Shown here: positions 1 through 12,899 of the stretch, piece after piece | Position numbering within the stretch: the first letter of the stretch is position 1 | Layout: the number at the start of each line of letters is the position of its first letter | Source of the DNA: Oryzias latipes | Lineage: Eukaryota; Chordata; Actinopteri; Beloniformes; Adrianichthyidae | NCBI RefSeq assembly: GCF_002234675.1 | Contig: NC_019873.2 | Location: forward strand, 7,403,158-7,467,157 | DNA length: 64,000 bases | Reading direction: 5' to 3' | Notes under the pieces: model-generated | The model's database searches: none | Seen by the model: the letters and a program-made list of their open reading frames with translations, nothing else | What the model was told of the DNA's origin: nothing | Position numbers and translations under genes: made by a program

Positions 1-486
1 TTATTTTATCTTTGGCCATCAAAGACAAAATGAGCTCAGAGCAGGAAGTGTTTTTTTAAATAAATAAAGTTATATTTGATATGCTCTACCACACAGCAAC
101 AACAAAAACACAGACGATAATAATTGTAATATAATTCATTTGACAATGTGATGTATACTTGGGTTTCAGTTAACATGTAATCATATTTATTTTTTTATTT
201 TTCCTGACCTATTGGGAATTAACACACTTACTTGATAATGCAGTTATCAAAGCAGTTAAGTTATTCAAACCCCCTTCTTCTCTTTATCGTTTTCTCCTCA
301 AAACAGTGTTTTAACTTTAAAGTTTACATTTAAATCTCTGTTTCCCGAATCTTATCAGCTTTCATCAAGCCACTGGGATGCAGCATCCCCTTTTTTCTTC
401 TTGCAGACTTGTGAGTTCAACATATGGGCTTTTTCTTAGACGTTGCAGCAGAAGCTGTGACGTTTTCACTAATCCTCAGTATCAGA
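1..486. other. AT-rich non-coding DNA
   Basis: No open frame with protein-like composition, no splice-framed exon and no recognisable repeat terminus was seen here. It ends at the first hAT-like element. Confidence 0.4.
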
Positions 487-1122
487 CAGGGGTCTGCAAC
501 CTTTAACACTAAAAGAGCCATATGGTCCAGTTTCGTGCTGAGCAAAACAAGCCCAGCGAGAGCCGCCAAGTCCTGCTACTCTGTTTAGAAATATACGCTT
601 TTTTCCTATTTTTATGTTCATTGAGTCATTCATTTATAAAAATGCAGCTTTAAATACTTACAATGATCAAATTACAACAGTGTTATATTTCTATTATATT
701 CCTTTTGACAGCAGCACAGACAGTGTCCTTTCAAAATAAAATACATTCTGTTTTAAATGAGTTCCTCCTGCTGCCCCAGGTTTACTTGTAATTATACTTT
801 AAGAACTGTGTATCTAATAATAAATCAATCTGACAAAAGATCATTTCGCTTTGTTATCTGACATGTGCATTTTGGATTTAAAGATAAAGCTCTCAATGCC
901 TCTTCATTAGTGTAATGTCAGCAGCAGTTTAAAAAAAAAGACAGTTACATTTAACTAATGTGTGATCACCCCAGTTTTAAAGGTTTAAAAAATAATTGAC
1001 AACACTTAACTGACAAACCTATTATTTGTTCAAATTGTTGGCATTTTTCAAAATAAAAGAGCCACAATGGAGGGATAAAAGAGCCACACGTGGCTCCAGA
1101 GCCTCAGGTTGCAGACCCGTAG
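487..1122. mobile_element. non-autonomous hAT-like element (family A, copy 1)
   Basis: The left end reads CAGGGGTCTGCAACCT, and the right end reads AGGTTGCAGACCC in inverted orientation. Subterminal 'aaaagagcca' and 'gagccac' blocks recur in related copies at 2,670-3,578, about 5,482-6,326 and up to 14,979. No transposase frame is present. CAG...CTG ends of this type are typical of hAT elements. The 8-bp flanks do not match cleanly here, so the boundaries are accurate to a few bases only. Confidence 0.6.
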
Positions 1123-2669
1123 TGTAGAATGTGCTTTGGCACCAATGCCTGTGACCTCAAATGTAATCCAAAAACACAACAGTCACAAATGACAGCTGGA
1201 CAGTTCTCTGTATTCAGACAAAATTACGGTAAACAACTATTTCTAAAGAGTTTAATGTTCTGTTAAAGTACTTTTCTCTTCCAAGAGGAACATCTGGTTT
1301 ATTATCAACTGTCTTTACAATAAGAAAAAAAAGGCTTTTAAAGGAGTGACCGTCTGTAAACAAATGAGATGTGTTTGACGTGAATTTCTTTGTGTGAAAA
1401 TATGTGCACCAATCATACATGACATTATGACCACATATGGTTAAAATGAATCAAGCTGATAGGTCCTTTATGAATCCTGGGTTTATGAGGGATGTGGCAG
1501 ATGGCCAAAAAAAAAACAACCAAAAAATGGGTTTTATAAAGATTTTATATATTTAAAATAAGAAAAATGGAAATATTGTAGTCTGATGAAAACAAAGTTA
1601 TTATAACCCAAACACTGGCTCAGGACATCTGCATCATACATCTGTATTGTACTGACTTGCTGAGGAAAATAGTCAAACTAGCGACGGGTTGATGGAGCCA
1701 AATAAATACTGATAAGGTTTTGGTCTGGCCAACATGATATGATCAAATACTTGAGCGTGCGGTGTTCAAATGAGCAGAAAGTTGACTGTGAATCGCCGTT
1801 TGGAGCGTTTATTATGGGGTTGCATAGCAGCAGGTCTATCATGGTGTCAATGCTGATCCTTATTTGTTGACAATGGACATGTGAGCATCAGAGTTCAGTA
1901 CAACAGAGCGCCCTGATCTGCTGAAACAAAATGTCTTTTACAATTTGTGGGATGTGGTGTGTGTACGTCAGACTGACTGGATGACAAAACAGTCCCCCAG
2001 TCTCAGGGCGGACACTCTACCACTAGGCCACTAAGCTCCTTGTGCTAAGTAGTTGCGAATAAATGCGGTGACAGCCAGGGTCTTCCAGATTCTAAGATAT
2101 GAATCATCAGCCAGCATTGTCACATGACTCAACTGCATCCTCGTTTACGTCACCCCAAACAGCAACACACATGACTCGGGACGGAAATGATGTCAATTTA
2201 AATGCCACAAAAAGACTGAACTTTTGAGAATGACACGCGTTAGAATGATGTGAAATCGCTTGATGTGAAATCATTACATACCAGAGGTGACTTCTATCAA
2301 AATGTGTTTTGAAATGTACCTTCAAAGAAGATTTTTTTTTTATTTATGTACTGTAAATGTATTTTTTTTGGGTCACATCTGTAAATGTTACTCCACAACT
2401 TTCACTTTGTTTCTGTACAGTTTTGCACTCAAGGTCACGATTTAAACCACTTAAATCTGAGTGTTTCTAAAGTTCCTTCTTTATTGTTAAATTTACCCAT
2501 TTATCTTTGGAGCTAAAGTTCTCACAGAACCATTTTTATTGTGCTGATGGGGAGACCAACACAAAGAAACCAGCATCCACCTGTACTGGTTGTACAGGAT
2601 CTTCCATAAATTTAAATCTTAGCACAACTTCTGCTGACTCACAGATCATGACAATCTCATGGTCTATAG
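1123..2669. other. non-coding intergenic DNA
   Basis: Only short frames without domain-like composition occur here. Nothing recognisable was found, apart from low-complexity A/T tracts. Confidence 0.4.
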
Positions 2670-3578
2670 CAGGGGTCTGAAATCTGAGGCTCTGGAGCCA
2701 CGTGCAGCTCTTTTACCCCTCCATTGTGGTCAATGCTAAAATGCTCCTGTAACAGAAAGATAAACCTTGTACATTTTTTATCTTATAACACTGTTGATTT
2801 TACATTAAAGCAATAGGCCTTGTGTTCCCCCCAGAGGAGAAGATACAACACATGTGTTTGTACTTACTTTATATGCTTTTATTGTTGGATCTTGAATCAA
2901 TGAAGTCATATTTATGTTCAGGTTAACATCAGTAAGTAGGGAAAAGGATGACAGCCCGCCAAAGTAAAATTCTACAACAAAAGAAAATGCCTTTGCTGAT
3001 TTGGATAGTTTAACATTTTTTATTTTATTTTATTTTGATTTTAAATGGTTTATTTGAAGAAATCACAAAATAATGCACAAAACAATACAATAATAAGCAT
3101 TCATACATTCATTCAAAGACATATCAAATTAGATAATAAATCAAGGATTGTTTGAACGGGAGTGGAAGGAAGCGAATTTATAAAATCCCAACCCTGTTCT
3201 ACTGTAACCATTTTATTACATGATTTATCAATATACGGTTCATAACTTTTCATCTGTTTTCACTGCCTTACCAACACAGTTTCAGGTCATTTTTTTATTG
3301 AAGGACATGTTTTGCAGATGCAACCTAGAGTGATTTAATATAAAAAGAACTCATGTGTGCCATTGCCAAGAGTGAAAACATTTTTATTATTAGAATAAAA
3401 TGCTATATTGTCTTCCTATTTCAATGTATTTCTATTTAGTTACATATATTAAGGAGGCTAATATAAATACAAAGGAGTGTAGAATTTTTTCAAAGGGTGA
3501 AACAAGATGAGAAACAGGCCGGTGATCCGGTACCCACACCGGAATGGCCCTTTCAGTGTTGAAGGTTGCAGACCCCTG
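2670..3578. mobile_element. non-autonomous hAT-like element (family A, copy 2)
   Basis: The left end is CAGGGGTCTG and the right end AGGTTGCAGACCCCTG. The 8-bp flanks GTCTATAG (2,662-2,669) and GTCCAGAA (3,579-3,586) match at five of eight positions, as expected for an old target duplication. A LINE 3' tail (about 3,020-3,245) lies inside it. Confidence 0.6.
3020..3245 (-). repeat. LINE 3' tail fragment (nested)
   Basis: This is the reverse complement of a tail also found at about 21,800-22,240 and 53,880-54,350. All share the 'gcttgaaataaac-atttcaaatcaaatc' type terminus and the 'ggaaggaagcgaa-tttat-aa-tcccaccctgtt' segment. It is inserted in the hAT-like element at 2,670-3,578. Confidence 0.5.
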
Positions 3579-3969
3579 GTCCAGAAACTCACATGCAACT
3601 TGTACGTCACTTTACGTCACCTTCAAAATAAATGTATGAAAATAACAGAAAATGATCATGGGCAATTTTGAAGTTCAAGTATTATTTAAGACTTATGATT
3701 GTAAAACTTTTAAAATAAATTGAAAACCTAATGTAACGTTTTATTCCTTACAGCACTCTAGTCTAAATTTTTGACTTAAAAGCTTTGGAATGCGTCACAA
3801 GGTAATCCATGGTTACAACTGACTTTAAATCGTTGACGCTAACCGTTCATTTTAATGGATATGTTTTGATACACTTCATGAAAATATGGAATTGGTGAAA
3901 CGAGGAAAGAAATACGAATCACAATGTAATATCTAAGGTCAATTGTCTGCCAACGTCACATTTATTCTG

Positions 3970-4402
3970 AAAAGTACAAACCGGAAATCGGCTTTTTTTA
4001 CGCACGCGAAACTACGCGCGAGCTAGATAAAGTTACAGGAGGTATATCACCAAATGATTTTAAACAGAAACTTTTAAAGCGTTTTTTGTAATGTATTGTC
4101 AAAAGATTTAAGGTGAAAAGAATTGAAGAGAAGGACGGTTCGACTTAACAGACTCAAGAGGAGAAGCGGGAGTCGAAACGAGCTGTTTTTCTCTACTCGT
4201 TAAGCCTTAACGAGGCTAACGGTTAGCTGACCTGACCCGCATTGCTAAATGACTGAACGTTTTTTAAGGGAAAACTCTTGAAAAAATCACAAGTATAATT
4301 TATCTTAAAGTTGGGGTAATTTTTCCCCCTTATTATTATTATTATTTGTATATTTTTATTTCCCCCTTCTTTAGTTTAACTAGTTGCAGGAGTCAGGTGG
4401 GA
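3970..4402 (+). promoter_or_regulatory. probable promoter and 5' UTR region of pcgf6
   Basis: A short CpG-richer stretch (for example 'acgcacgcgaaactacgcgc' at about 4,000) stands out from the AT-rich surroundings and lies 130-420 bases upstream of the pcgf6 start codon. No TATA box was identified. A splice-acceptor-like 'tagttgcag' sits at 4,381-4,389, so a separate non-coding first exon is possible. The transcription start cannot be placed from sequence alone. Confidence 0.35.
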
Positions 4403-7400
4403 ATGTTTGGTCCAGCTGGTCGTTGGAATAATAATGAAGGGTCCACAAATGTATCTGAGAGCGACTCAGAAGACGAGGTACGTTACCTTCACGCGCCTGT
4501 TTCCTCTAGCTATTGTCATTTACTGTGTGCCAGAGCTCATGCGTGATCATCATGGACGAGTAGAGTCAAAGGGGTTTTCAAAATACTACTCAAGTAGAAT
4601 TATAAAGTATGCATACTTACTTACACTCACGTAAAAGTGCCAATGTTGATGAAAAAAATCAGCTTGAACTTTTAAAATCTTAAAACTTACTAAATCAGAG
4701 AAATAGTTCAAATTCTTCTGTTTTCACATATTAAAATAAATACTAATAACCCCTTGTTACAAACAGCAAGGCTGTCACTGATTTCTAGAATTCAGTAGTA
4801 AGATAACAGTTTTTTAAAAATGTTTTTGCCATTGTTGTCCAATAGGTGAAATTTATTGAAGATTTAAGAACTTGAGGTCTCTTCTATTTCCCAGTAACAA
4901 GTCATTTTTGTCTTAAATGTTTTTTTTTCCAGCTTTATTGAACATAGCGTTAACATACAAAAGCTAACATCAAGGAATCAGACCGATCATCAGCAGTAAT
5001 AATCAATGCCATCATTCCAAACGTATTAAATCACCTCAAGTACTAATCGTATCAGAAATATATCAAAAATAGATCTTGCTGATAAGAAAATAAAGTATTT
5101 CAAAATATACAAAAGAGAATGACTGGTCTAATATTGTATTTATTGATTCAGTAATGATTTTGCACGTCCACAATAATGACTAAAAATATAACTGTTCTTA
5201 TCTAATATTAATTTATTAACTGCTAAAAACCAGGGCAATAATCTGGCTGATGTAGTTGTAGTACATACAAAAGTAATTGTACTAAGTACTGTCGGTAAGT
5301 GTTTGTAACTTAGTTTTGAGTCGTCAGTTTTCTGTCCTCTTGTTTCAACAGACTAAGCTCCCCCTCAATCAGTTCTATCCGTACATCCGTTGTGGCCTCT
5401 GCTGTGGATTCCTCATCGATGCCACCACCATCACAGAGTGCCTGCACACATGTGAGTGCTTCAGGAGTTGATGTCTGCACCTGACGTCTGCAACGTTTAA
5501 CAGTAAAAGAGCCATTTGGGTCTCCTTTTCCTCACTAATCAAAAATTAGTAGGAGCCACAACGTCTTATTTTACCCTTTAGAAACATTTGATACTGCTTT
5601 GGATTCATTACATTGTTATTTTTATAATACATAGGAATTATATTTCCTTTTTTTTTTGGCATCAAGAAATTACAGAAATATAAAGAGAAACTTGCGTTTT
5701 TTCCCCCCGAAATGTGAAATTGTTTTTTACTTTGGACAAAAGCTCATGTGACTTCGTTTCAAAATAAATGACTTCCTGTGCCAAACAGGATCATCTCAAT
5801 GCAGCTAATGGTACTCCTACAAAAGGTTTTAAATAATGCAGGACAACAATGGCATTTACTTTGGTGAGCTGTCCTCCATTCTTTCCTACTTAACTACTCC
5901 TGTTAACCTGAACACAAACTTTAATTCATTGGTTTATTATCCAGTAGTAAGGTATGTAAAGAATATACAAATATGTTGTAGCAACTCCCCTCTGAACAGC
6001 TGCTACCCATTGTTGTGTAGCAAGGTAATATGTGCTTTAAACTCATAAAGTAGACTGATCAATCACAAAAGATCAGACTTTTGATTAAAGGTTTGCTTAG
6101 TACATGAAATCTGCATTCTGGAGGAAGCGTGGAGCGAACAAGGCCTCTTATGTCGGCAGGGATGTAAAAACTATTATATAATTCATCGAACTTCTTGGTG
6201 CACCTTAGCAATGAAACTACAAACGTAAGTACTCTAAATTAAATCAATGCTATATTATTTTCTTCAGCCAGAGAGCCACTATGGAGGGGTAAAAGAGCCA
6301 CTTTTAGTCTTTGGTTGCAGACTTGGGTTCTAAATGTAAAAGTCACAATAAAATGAAAAGCCTGAGGCTTGACCTTCATGATCCAAGTCTGCCCATCTGT
6401 AAGACACGGTGATTGAAGCTGGTTTTTCCCCCCTTAAATTAAGAGTAAAATAAAGGTTGAAACCCTTCTGTCTTTCTTTGTTTCGTCTTTTCTAGTTTGC
6501 AAAAGTTGCATCGTGAGGCATTTCTTCCACAGCAACCGGTGCCCCACGTGCACCATTGTGGTCCATCAGACACAGCCTCTGTACAATATCAGGTGGGTTC
6601 TTCTAGTCTCATCCTAGAAAAAAATGCTTTTATTTCCAAGATGATCGCTCTTAACCGGGTTTCACGAGATGGAAAGCGTTCTCATATTTTATAAATGTTT
6701 TGAAATCCAGATGATTATATTTCCCTGTAAGGAAGTGACGTGCATAAACTCTCACTCGCACCTCTTTTACACCTTCATGTTGTTGTTCTGCTCATTTCCA
6801 GACCTGACAGGCAGCTGCAGGATATTGTTTACAAAATGGTTCCCTTCCTGGAAGGACGTGAGTGCAGACGTGCAGCAAGTTCTTCTTTAAATTTCATCAG
6901 GGGCCCGACATGGACGGGGTTAACGCTGGGCATTCTGTTTACTGTGCTATGTTTTTAATGTGTCATTTGTTTAAAATCAACAGTTGAAAGACAACAAATA
7001 TGCAGTTTCTACAAGGAAAGAGGTCTTCCTGTACCAAAACCAGGTAATGATGCTCTATGCTGATGATGCACCCTGTTGTCAGTATATAGATGTAGAACCC
7101 ATCGTTAGATTTAAAAGAGCTGATGTCCTCATGACCTCCTGTCTTTTCAGTGGTCCTCTCCCCTCAGGGTCCCGGTGTGGTGAAGAGACAGAAAAGGGAC
7201 AGCTTTCCTCTGTCCGTGTTCACCATCCCCCCTGAGCTGGATGTGTCGCTTCTGCTGGAGTTTGTCGGGTAGAAACTTCAAGTCCATAAAATAGGCTGGC
7301 AATTCAAAATACTGACTCTCTTTAAGATTTTCAGCCATTTAAACCTCTTAATGGCTGCTATTGTATTTTATTTGTATCCACATTATTTATATCTTCTTTA

Positions 7401-9498
7401 CCGGCTGCATTTTTTAAAGTCTAATATAGATATAATTTAAGATGGGTTTTTTTTCTAACAGATATAATTTCTGCAATTTTTCATTTAATGTTGTAACTTT
7501 TGGCCTAATTCTGGTCATAATTCTAACGTGCTGAACATGTTATTTATTGGTGCCGTTGAGCTGCGTTGTTCTTTAGGCGTAACAAGTCCGTTTAACGCAT
7601 TCAAGAGAAACATAAGCAGGTTTTGTAAATATGCTTGATTCATTTGAACTTCAATTTCTATCATAATTTGTGGTCACTGAAACAGTTCTTCAACCAGTGA
7701 GACTGAGAGAGAAATACCTGGTTAACTGCAGGTGAAGTTTTCCAGATTCCTTGTATTTCTTCAATATAATAAAGAGTAAATGAAATATGTGTACAAACAA
7801 AGATGTAAACCAGAGTTTAGTTTCCTAAAGTTCAGCCCACTGTTGTTTTTCCACATCCAAATAATCCAAAGGGAACATTGTTGGAACATTCTAGCACACG
7901 GTATGGTCACATGACTTAGTTAAATTTAAAGTGTTTCCACACATTGTGCTGGAATGATGGACTGATCCAGATGGTATTTTCCAATATCAATATAAATTTT
8001 TTAATTTTATTTTGAAATTATTTTTTAAAAATTATACAGTTCGATACAAGGGAGCCGGTTTAGCTCGTGCTGGTTTGCGGCGCCTTCCGTCCGTGAAACC
8101 AGGATTCGACTCCAGGCTGCTCCCTGTTCCCTTCTCTGCCTCCGTGCCGGTTCCAAGCCCGGTTTGAGAAGGTTGCGTCAGGAAGGGCATCCGGCGTAAA
8201 ACATTGCCAAGTTTACCATGCAACTTGTTCGCTGTGGCGACCCCTGATGGGAGAAGCCGAAAGAGGAAGGATACAGTTCGATTCAAGTAACAGTTAACAT
8301 CAGACAGATCAATCTGAGTTGATTGTAGGAATAGAAATTAGGTCAATTTCCTGTGACGCCCCTAACATTTGAACTGAAAAACATTCAAAGTTGTAAATCT
8401 TCAGAAATGCTGGTGATCTGGAAAATATTGTGAGGAATTAACATCATGAACAATGAGTGCAAAAAACCCATTAGTGATAGAACATAAGACACGAGGAGTG
8501 TCTGTTACACTGAAAGAGATGATGATACTTCACACAAGGAGCCCCAGCAAAGACTGTTTGAAACATTTGTCTTTTGTATGTTTTTCAGAGCAGAAGAGGG
8601 AATCTGTGATTTTAAGGTATTCAATGGTTTACAGCTTCTTTGTTATAAATAAGAACATCTTTATTCATTATTTGCATGTGGAGATTGTGTGTTAGCTTTA
8701 TTAGTTTTATTTTCTGTTGCTGAATAAGCTTTCAAACGCCGTTTTTATTAGCCGCTAGAGAGGAGGTATGTGCGCGTGTCGGGGGAGGCCACTGTCCGTC
8801 ACGTGGAGCTGTTTATCAGGAAGAAGATGGAACTGACTTCAACCTGCCAGGTGAGTCTGGAGCAAACACAATCATTCCAAAATGTGGCCAAACTTAAAGC
8901 ACATCAGCTTCAATGACTGCAACCTTATGTGCAGGTCGTTGAGAGGTCATGTTTGTGTGTCTCTAAGATATCAAAGCAAATTTGAACAGACCAAAACCTT
9001 CCTGTTTGCATGGTAAAGGTGAAGGACAGTTTGTGTCTGTGAGCTTGCGCTTCCTAAGATCAGTTTCAAGGACTATCATGAGCTTAGAGTTGGAGTACGT
9101 ACAGGGAAGAAGGCGTTTGTCCGTCACTAATGTGGAGAATAGAACAGTCCCTCTCAGATCATCTTTTCATGTTTTAAAAGCGTCCCCAGTGGTGGTTAAT
9201 GCTGGTCTTTGTAAAAAAAAAAAAACTTGAAACAACTGGGATATAGTTCCTGCAGAGCGGCAGAAGTTCATAGAAATTCACCTCTTAATTCTGGGCTGGA
9301 CCGTGGGGGGGAGCAACCCCACCCCCACTTCCCATCTGCTTACAGCCCCTCACTCCCCCAACTTAACATTACCAGTGTAACAAAAACGGCGAGCGAGTTC
9401 CGAGCTTTCCAGCCGTACAGTTTTAAACCAGATTCCAGCTCAGGCGTACCTGGATCTATTTGTCTGCAAGTGGATGATCAGAATGGAGCAGAGGAGCT

Positions 9499-9529
<31 letters not shown>

Positions 9530-11195
9530 GCATATTTCCTACGTCACAAATGTGATCTTTTATCAAACTGAATTTTTTTTCGTCTGCTCCCGATTCGCAA
9601 TTTGAATAAAGAAGAAGCTCAGAAATGCAATTTTAACCTTAATTTTCTTTATATATGTCCTCCATAAAAACACAGCTTTCATCAGTGGGATTTTAGGCTT
9701 CATTAACTTTGGCAGAAGATCATCCAATGTCTTTTTAGGAGAGATTATAGTGTTAAAAAAACTTTAACATGACAGCAAAACTTTTTACCTTCTGCGTCTG
9801 AAAAGCAGCATTTGAGGGTTTAGAGCAGAAACATGCGACAGAGCAAGAAGAGTGCAGGTGGAGGCAGTGGAGTCTTTAGTGGATTAGCAGCTTACCCTGA
9901 TTTCCTGGCCTCAAATGTTTGCACGGCTGTTGCCGGTCTGGGCAAAGCTGGACGCCACTTCCTGCTCAGCGATGCTCCTCCTGTGTTTTTCATTTTTCCT
10001 TTGAAATGCATTTGATGTCAGAGGAACTTTCTAGGTTGCCTTTCAATTACAGAAAGACAGAATGAACTGATTGATTACAGGAATCTAAATGAAAACTGTA
10101 AATGTTCGTGTGTCTGCAGGTGGATATGGTTTGTGGGGATCACCTTCTGGATCATTACCAGTCATTGAAAGACGTGCAAAAGTCTGTTGGCAAAGAGGCT
10201 CTACAGGTACCACAGTCCAGACAAACCAGCGCACATGTTTAGCTCGGCCCTCCCCAAGTCTTGCGGATCGTGATCGGTCTGTGGAATAGTTGCCACGGGG
10301 CTGCTGAGGAAAAAAAACTCGGCCATTGGTTTTTGTCCTGTTTTATTTCCAATCTGATTCTGAAGTTAGTTTTATTTTGGAAAACTACTGGATTCTCTTC
10401 ACCACATCCAACTGATTTGTGAAGCATGTCAAGGCCCTCGGTCCCACGTTGAAAATCCATTTGCTACTTTCTTAACCGACCACTAGACCCCTAAAGTTAA
10501 CAAAGAACAAACATATTTGGAAAGTTTGTTTATACAGAAAAGAATCGATGAGGCAACAGAAGAGCCTTTGACTTCAAAATAAAAGTCTGCTGCATTTAAC
10601 AGAAAAATCAAAAGTCTTTCCTCCAAATATGGATTTACTACAACAGACCATAATAATAATAATGGATATTATTCAGCATCCGGCTGTCTAATGTTATGAG
10701 GATGTTGCTAATAAAATGCTCAAATGGTGGATTCCCATTTATGATTCTTTTTGGAAAATACCAGTTCTAGTGACCGTTTTTGTCTGAGTGCGTTTATTTG
10801 TCGCACCTTTAAAGTCGGATGTGGTTGAAGTTGGCGTCTGATTTAAAAAAAATAAAATAAATCTAGCTTCCACTTTGACAGTTATGGGTCCATTTAAATA
10901 GTTCTTACACGAAAGCTAGAGAACAAATAAAGTTTAAAGCAGCTGCAGAGTTTTTAACAGAGGACCAGGATCAACTTTACCCTGAAAAGTTCAGAGAAAC
11001 TGGAAGCTAAAAGCAAACTTTCAGCCTTGTACAAGCTGCTCTGTGAACATATGGTGTGACATTAAACCGGTCTGCAGCTTTAGCTTTAGCTTTCTTCATG
11101 AACACTTTTAACTATTCTATTCGTGTTGATTGTCTCTGCTGCAGGACGGGCTGCTGGTTCTACACTTTGGTTTGGTCTTGCCTTCCCAGTCCTGA
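4403..11195 (+). CDS. pcgf6: Polycomb group RING finger protein 6 (PCGF6-like), ten coding exons
   Basis: Coding exons: 4403-4477, 5352-5451, 6496-6592, 6802-6857, 6984-7043, 7151-7268, 8589-8616, 8752-8850, 10120-10206 and 11145-11195. All introns are GT-AG, and the joined frame is 771 nt (256 aa plus TGA). Residues 39-77 form a C3HC4 RING (C39, C42, C55, H57, C60, C63, C74, C77), followed by the family-typical [11 protein letters not shown]. Residues about 148-253 form the RAWUL ubiquitin-like domain, with [28 protein letters not shown] and [14 protein letters not shown]6 is the RING partner of RING1A/B in the nuclear PRC1.6 complex, which ubiquitinates histone H2A. The protein is shorter than human PCGF6 (about 350 aa) because the long N-terminal extension is absent; the acidic SESDSEDE stretch remains. 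The PCGF6 assignment over other PCGFs rests on the RING-adjacent and RAWUL wording and on the neighbouring internexin gene. Confidence 0.9.
5482..6326. mobile_element. hAT-like element, degraded (family A, copy 3), in pcgf6 intron 2
   Basis: It begins near GACGTCTGCAACG with 'taaaagagccat' and ends at GGTTGCAGACTTGGG. The internal 'agagccactatggaggggtaaaagagccac' region, seen in pieces, is shared with the other family A copies. It makes up most of the intron between the two RING-coding exons. Confidence 0.5.
8051..8272 (+). mobile_element. tRNA-derived SINE with 15-bp target duplication, in pcgf6 intron 6
   Basis: The head has a tRNA-like A box (around 'ggtttagctcgtgctgg') and B box ('gattcgactcc'). 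The body contains 'cgtcaggaagggcatccgg' and 'gctgtggcgacccctgatgg', a very common fish repeat. It is flanked by ACAGTTCGATACAAG (8,036-8,050) and ACAGTTCGATTCAAG (8,273-8,287), a 15-bp target duplication with one mismatch. A head-only relative lies at about 50,685-50,741. Confidence 0.8.
9254..9530 (+). repeat. dispersed repeat with poly-C tract, in pcgf6 intron 8
   Basis: The segment 'gagcggcagaagttcatagaaattcacctct' (in parts) is echoed at 12,500-12,620 downstream of the gene. Both copies share the C-rich middle and 'gaatggagcag-ggagctt'. It ends in a long C homopolymer at about 9,504-9,529. The family was not identified. Confidence 0.4.
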
Positions 11196-12480
11196 ACACA
11201 AAGTGGCCTTCTTTTTGTTTTTTTGTTGATCTTCTCAACATTTTGAAGAAAGACGGCTTGTTTTTGCACCAACAGATCAATGCCTTAATACTCCTGCAGG
11301 ACTTATGGATGAAGCTCCACAGCTTTTCAGAATCTGCTGACGAGAACATCTGTCACAAATGAGCTGTTGGGATTCCTGAAAAACGGTCTGACATGAACCA
11401 AAAAAAAACCTCAACTCATCCATTCAGGAGTTGAACGCTAGGAACATGTTTACTGAAGTAAGGACCACACCAACAGGAACATGTGAATGAAAGGCTCAGT
11501 TTGTTAGAAGCTAGTGCTGCTGTAGCTGAAACTAGATTTAACTTCAGTTTCTTTCAATATCTGTTCAACATTCACCTGGATCTCTTTTCTTCAAGGAGTA
11601 CATGTGATTCCAAGTAAGAAAAATTGCAAATACCAAAGACGTTTGTAAACCTCAAAGCTGGATGTGTCCACAGTAGTGAATGAATGGGACCTGAAGGTTT
11701 GAACAGTGGTCAAGTTTGTCCTTTGGATGAAAATGCATTTTCTTTTTAATGGAAATGCTATTTTCTGGAAGTTTTCCTGCAAAAAACTTTTGTATTTTAT
11801 TAACTTCAAAAAATAAATAAAACAACCAGAAATGTTTGCATGTTATTGTGTCTTCTGTGAGTTCAAGAGTCAAGGCTGATACACGAGTATGGAGCTCTTC
11901 ATTTTTTCTTGATGATCTTTTTAGAAACAGAAAAAAGTTGCACTGATGGGTAACCAAAACTACAGGACCAGATTGTTTTTAACTGACAAATCTTTAGTGT
12001 TTTACATATTTAGATGGTTCAACTTTGAAATGTCCTTCAGGAAAAAGAACTTGTAGGTCCAGAAAAAAAACTATTCTGTTAGAACCTTTTTGTCTCTGAG
12101 AAGAACGACTGATTACATTGACTCTTTGATTTCTGTCAAATCGCGTGTTGGTGGAGAATTTGATCACTCAGGATCTAGTTTTAGGACTGCCGCTTCATGC
12201 AGGCCTGTTTAACATGAAAAACTGAAGAGATTTCTGGTGGAAAAAAGCAGAAATAATGAACTTCCTTTGTCTGGTGTCTCATTTACTCTCATTATTCCTC
12301 AGCTGTAAGTGAAAGATGTGATTGAAAAACAGCTACTTCAATAATTTATCGTTTTTCCTGCAACTACCATTTAGATAATAGAAGAGATTCTTAACCGCAG
12401 TCGGTTGAGAAAAGAAGTGGTACATTTTTAAAACCTAACCCACTCGGATCATCTTTTGATCCAAATTAAACGGTGTTTAA
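11196..12480. other. pcgf6 3' UTR and downstream DNA
   Basis: No further coding sequence was seen. Overlapping AATAAA motifs at about 11,810-11,820 ('aaataaataaaac') are candidate poly(A) signals, which would give a 3' UTR of about 0.6 kb. The rest is unremarkable AT-rich DNA. Confidence 0.4.
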
Positions 12481-12499
12481 TTATGATAAAACTGCTTGT

Positions 12500-12625
12500 G
12501 AGCGGCAGGAGTTCATTAGAAATTCACCTCTGAGTTTGGGGCAGGTCTGTTGGCAAGAGTAAACCCGCCCCCCTTCCCCTCCCTCTCCCCATTGCGGAAT
12601 GGAGCAGGGAGCTTGGGTCCACACG
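12500..12625 (+). repeat. second copy of the 9.25-kb dispersed repeat
   Basis: It shares 'gagcggcag-agttcat-agaaattcacctct', a C-rich core and 'ggaatggagcag' with 9,254-9,530. It lies outside the gene. Confidence 0.4.
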
Positions 12626-12899
12626 TTTTTGGTAAAAGAACGACAGTTGGCAGTTTTTGATGTGGGCGGTGGACCAGGGCGGCACTTCACAGGGGGTGGC
12701 ATTTTCCATGCCCGTTGCATTACACACAATGTGCTACTAAATTCAAAGAGGCAATTTTGAGCTCTTATTTTGACATGCCTGCAGCTGCCGACACTTCACA
12801 CTCTCATTTTGACACATCAGACTCTTAACAATGTCTTCATCCTATTCCCTCTTCACACTTATAGTGCAAAAAAAATAATGAAATAAAAGATGAAATAAC

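Noticed and set aside
7147-7338. Small minus-strand frame across pcgf6 exon 6
   Set aside because: It is antisense to a conserved coding exon and has no independent support.
8051-8130. Functional tRNA gene
   Set aside because: The A and B boxes belong to a SINE head. The cloverleaf was not convincing, and the segment continues into a SINE body with flanking target duplications.
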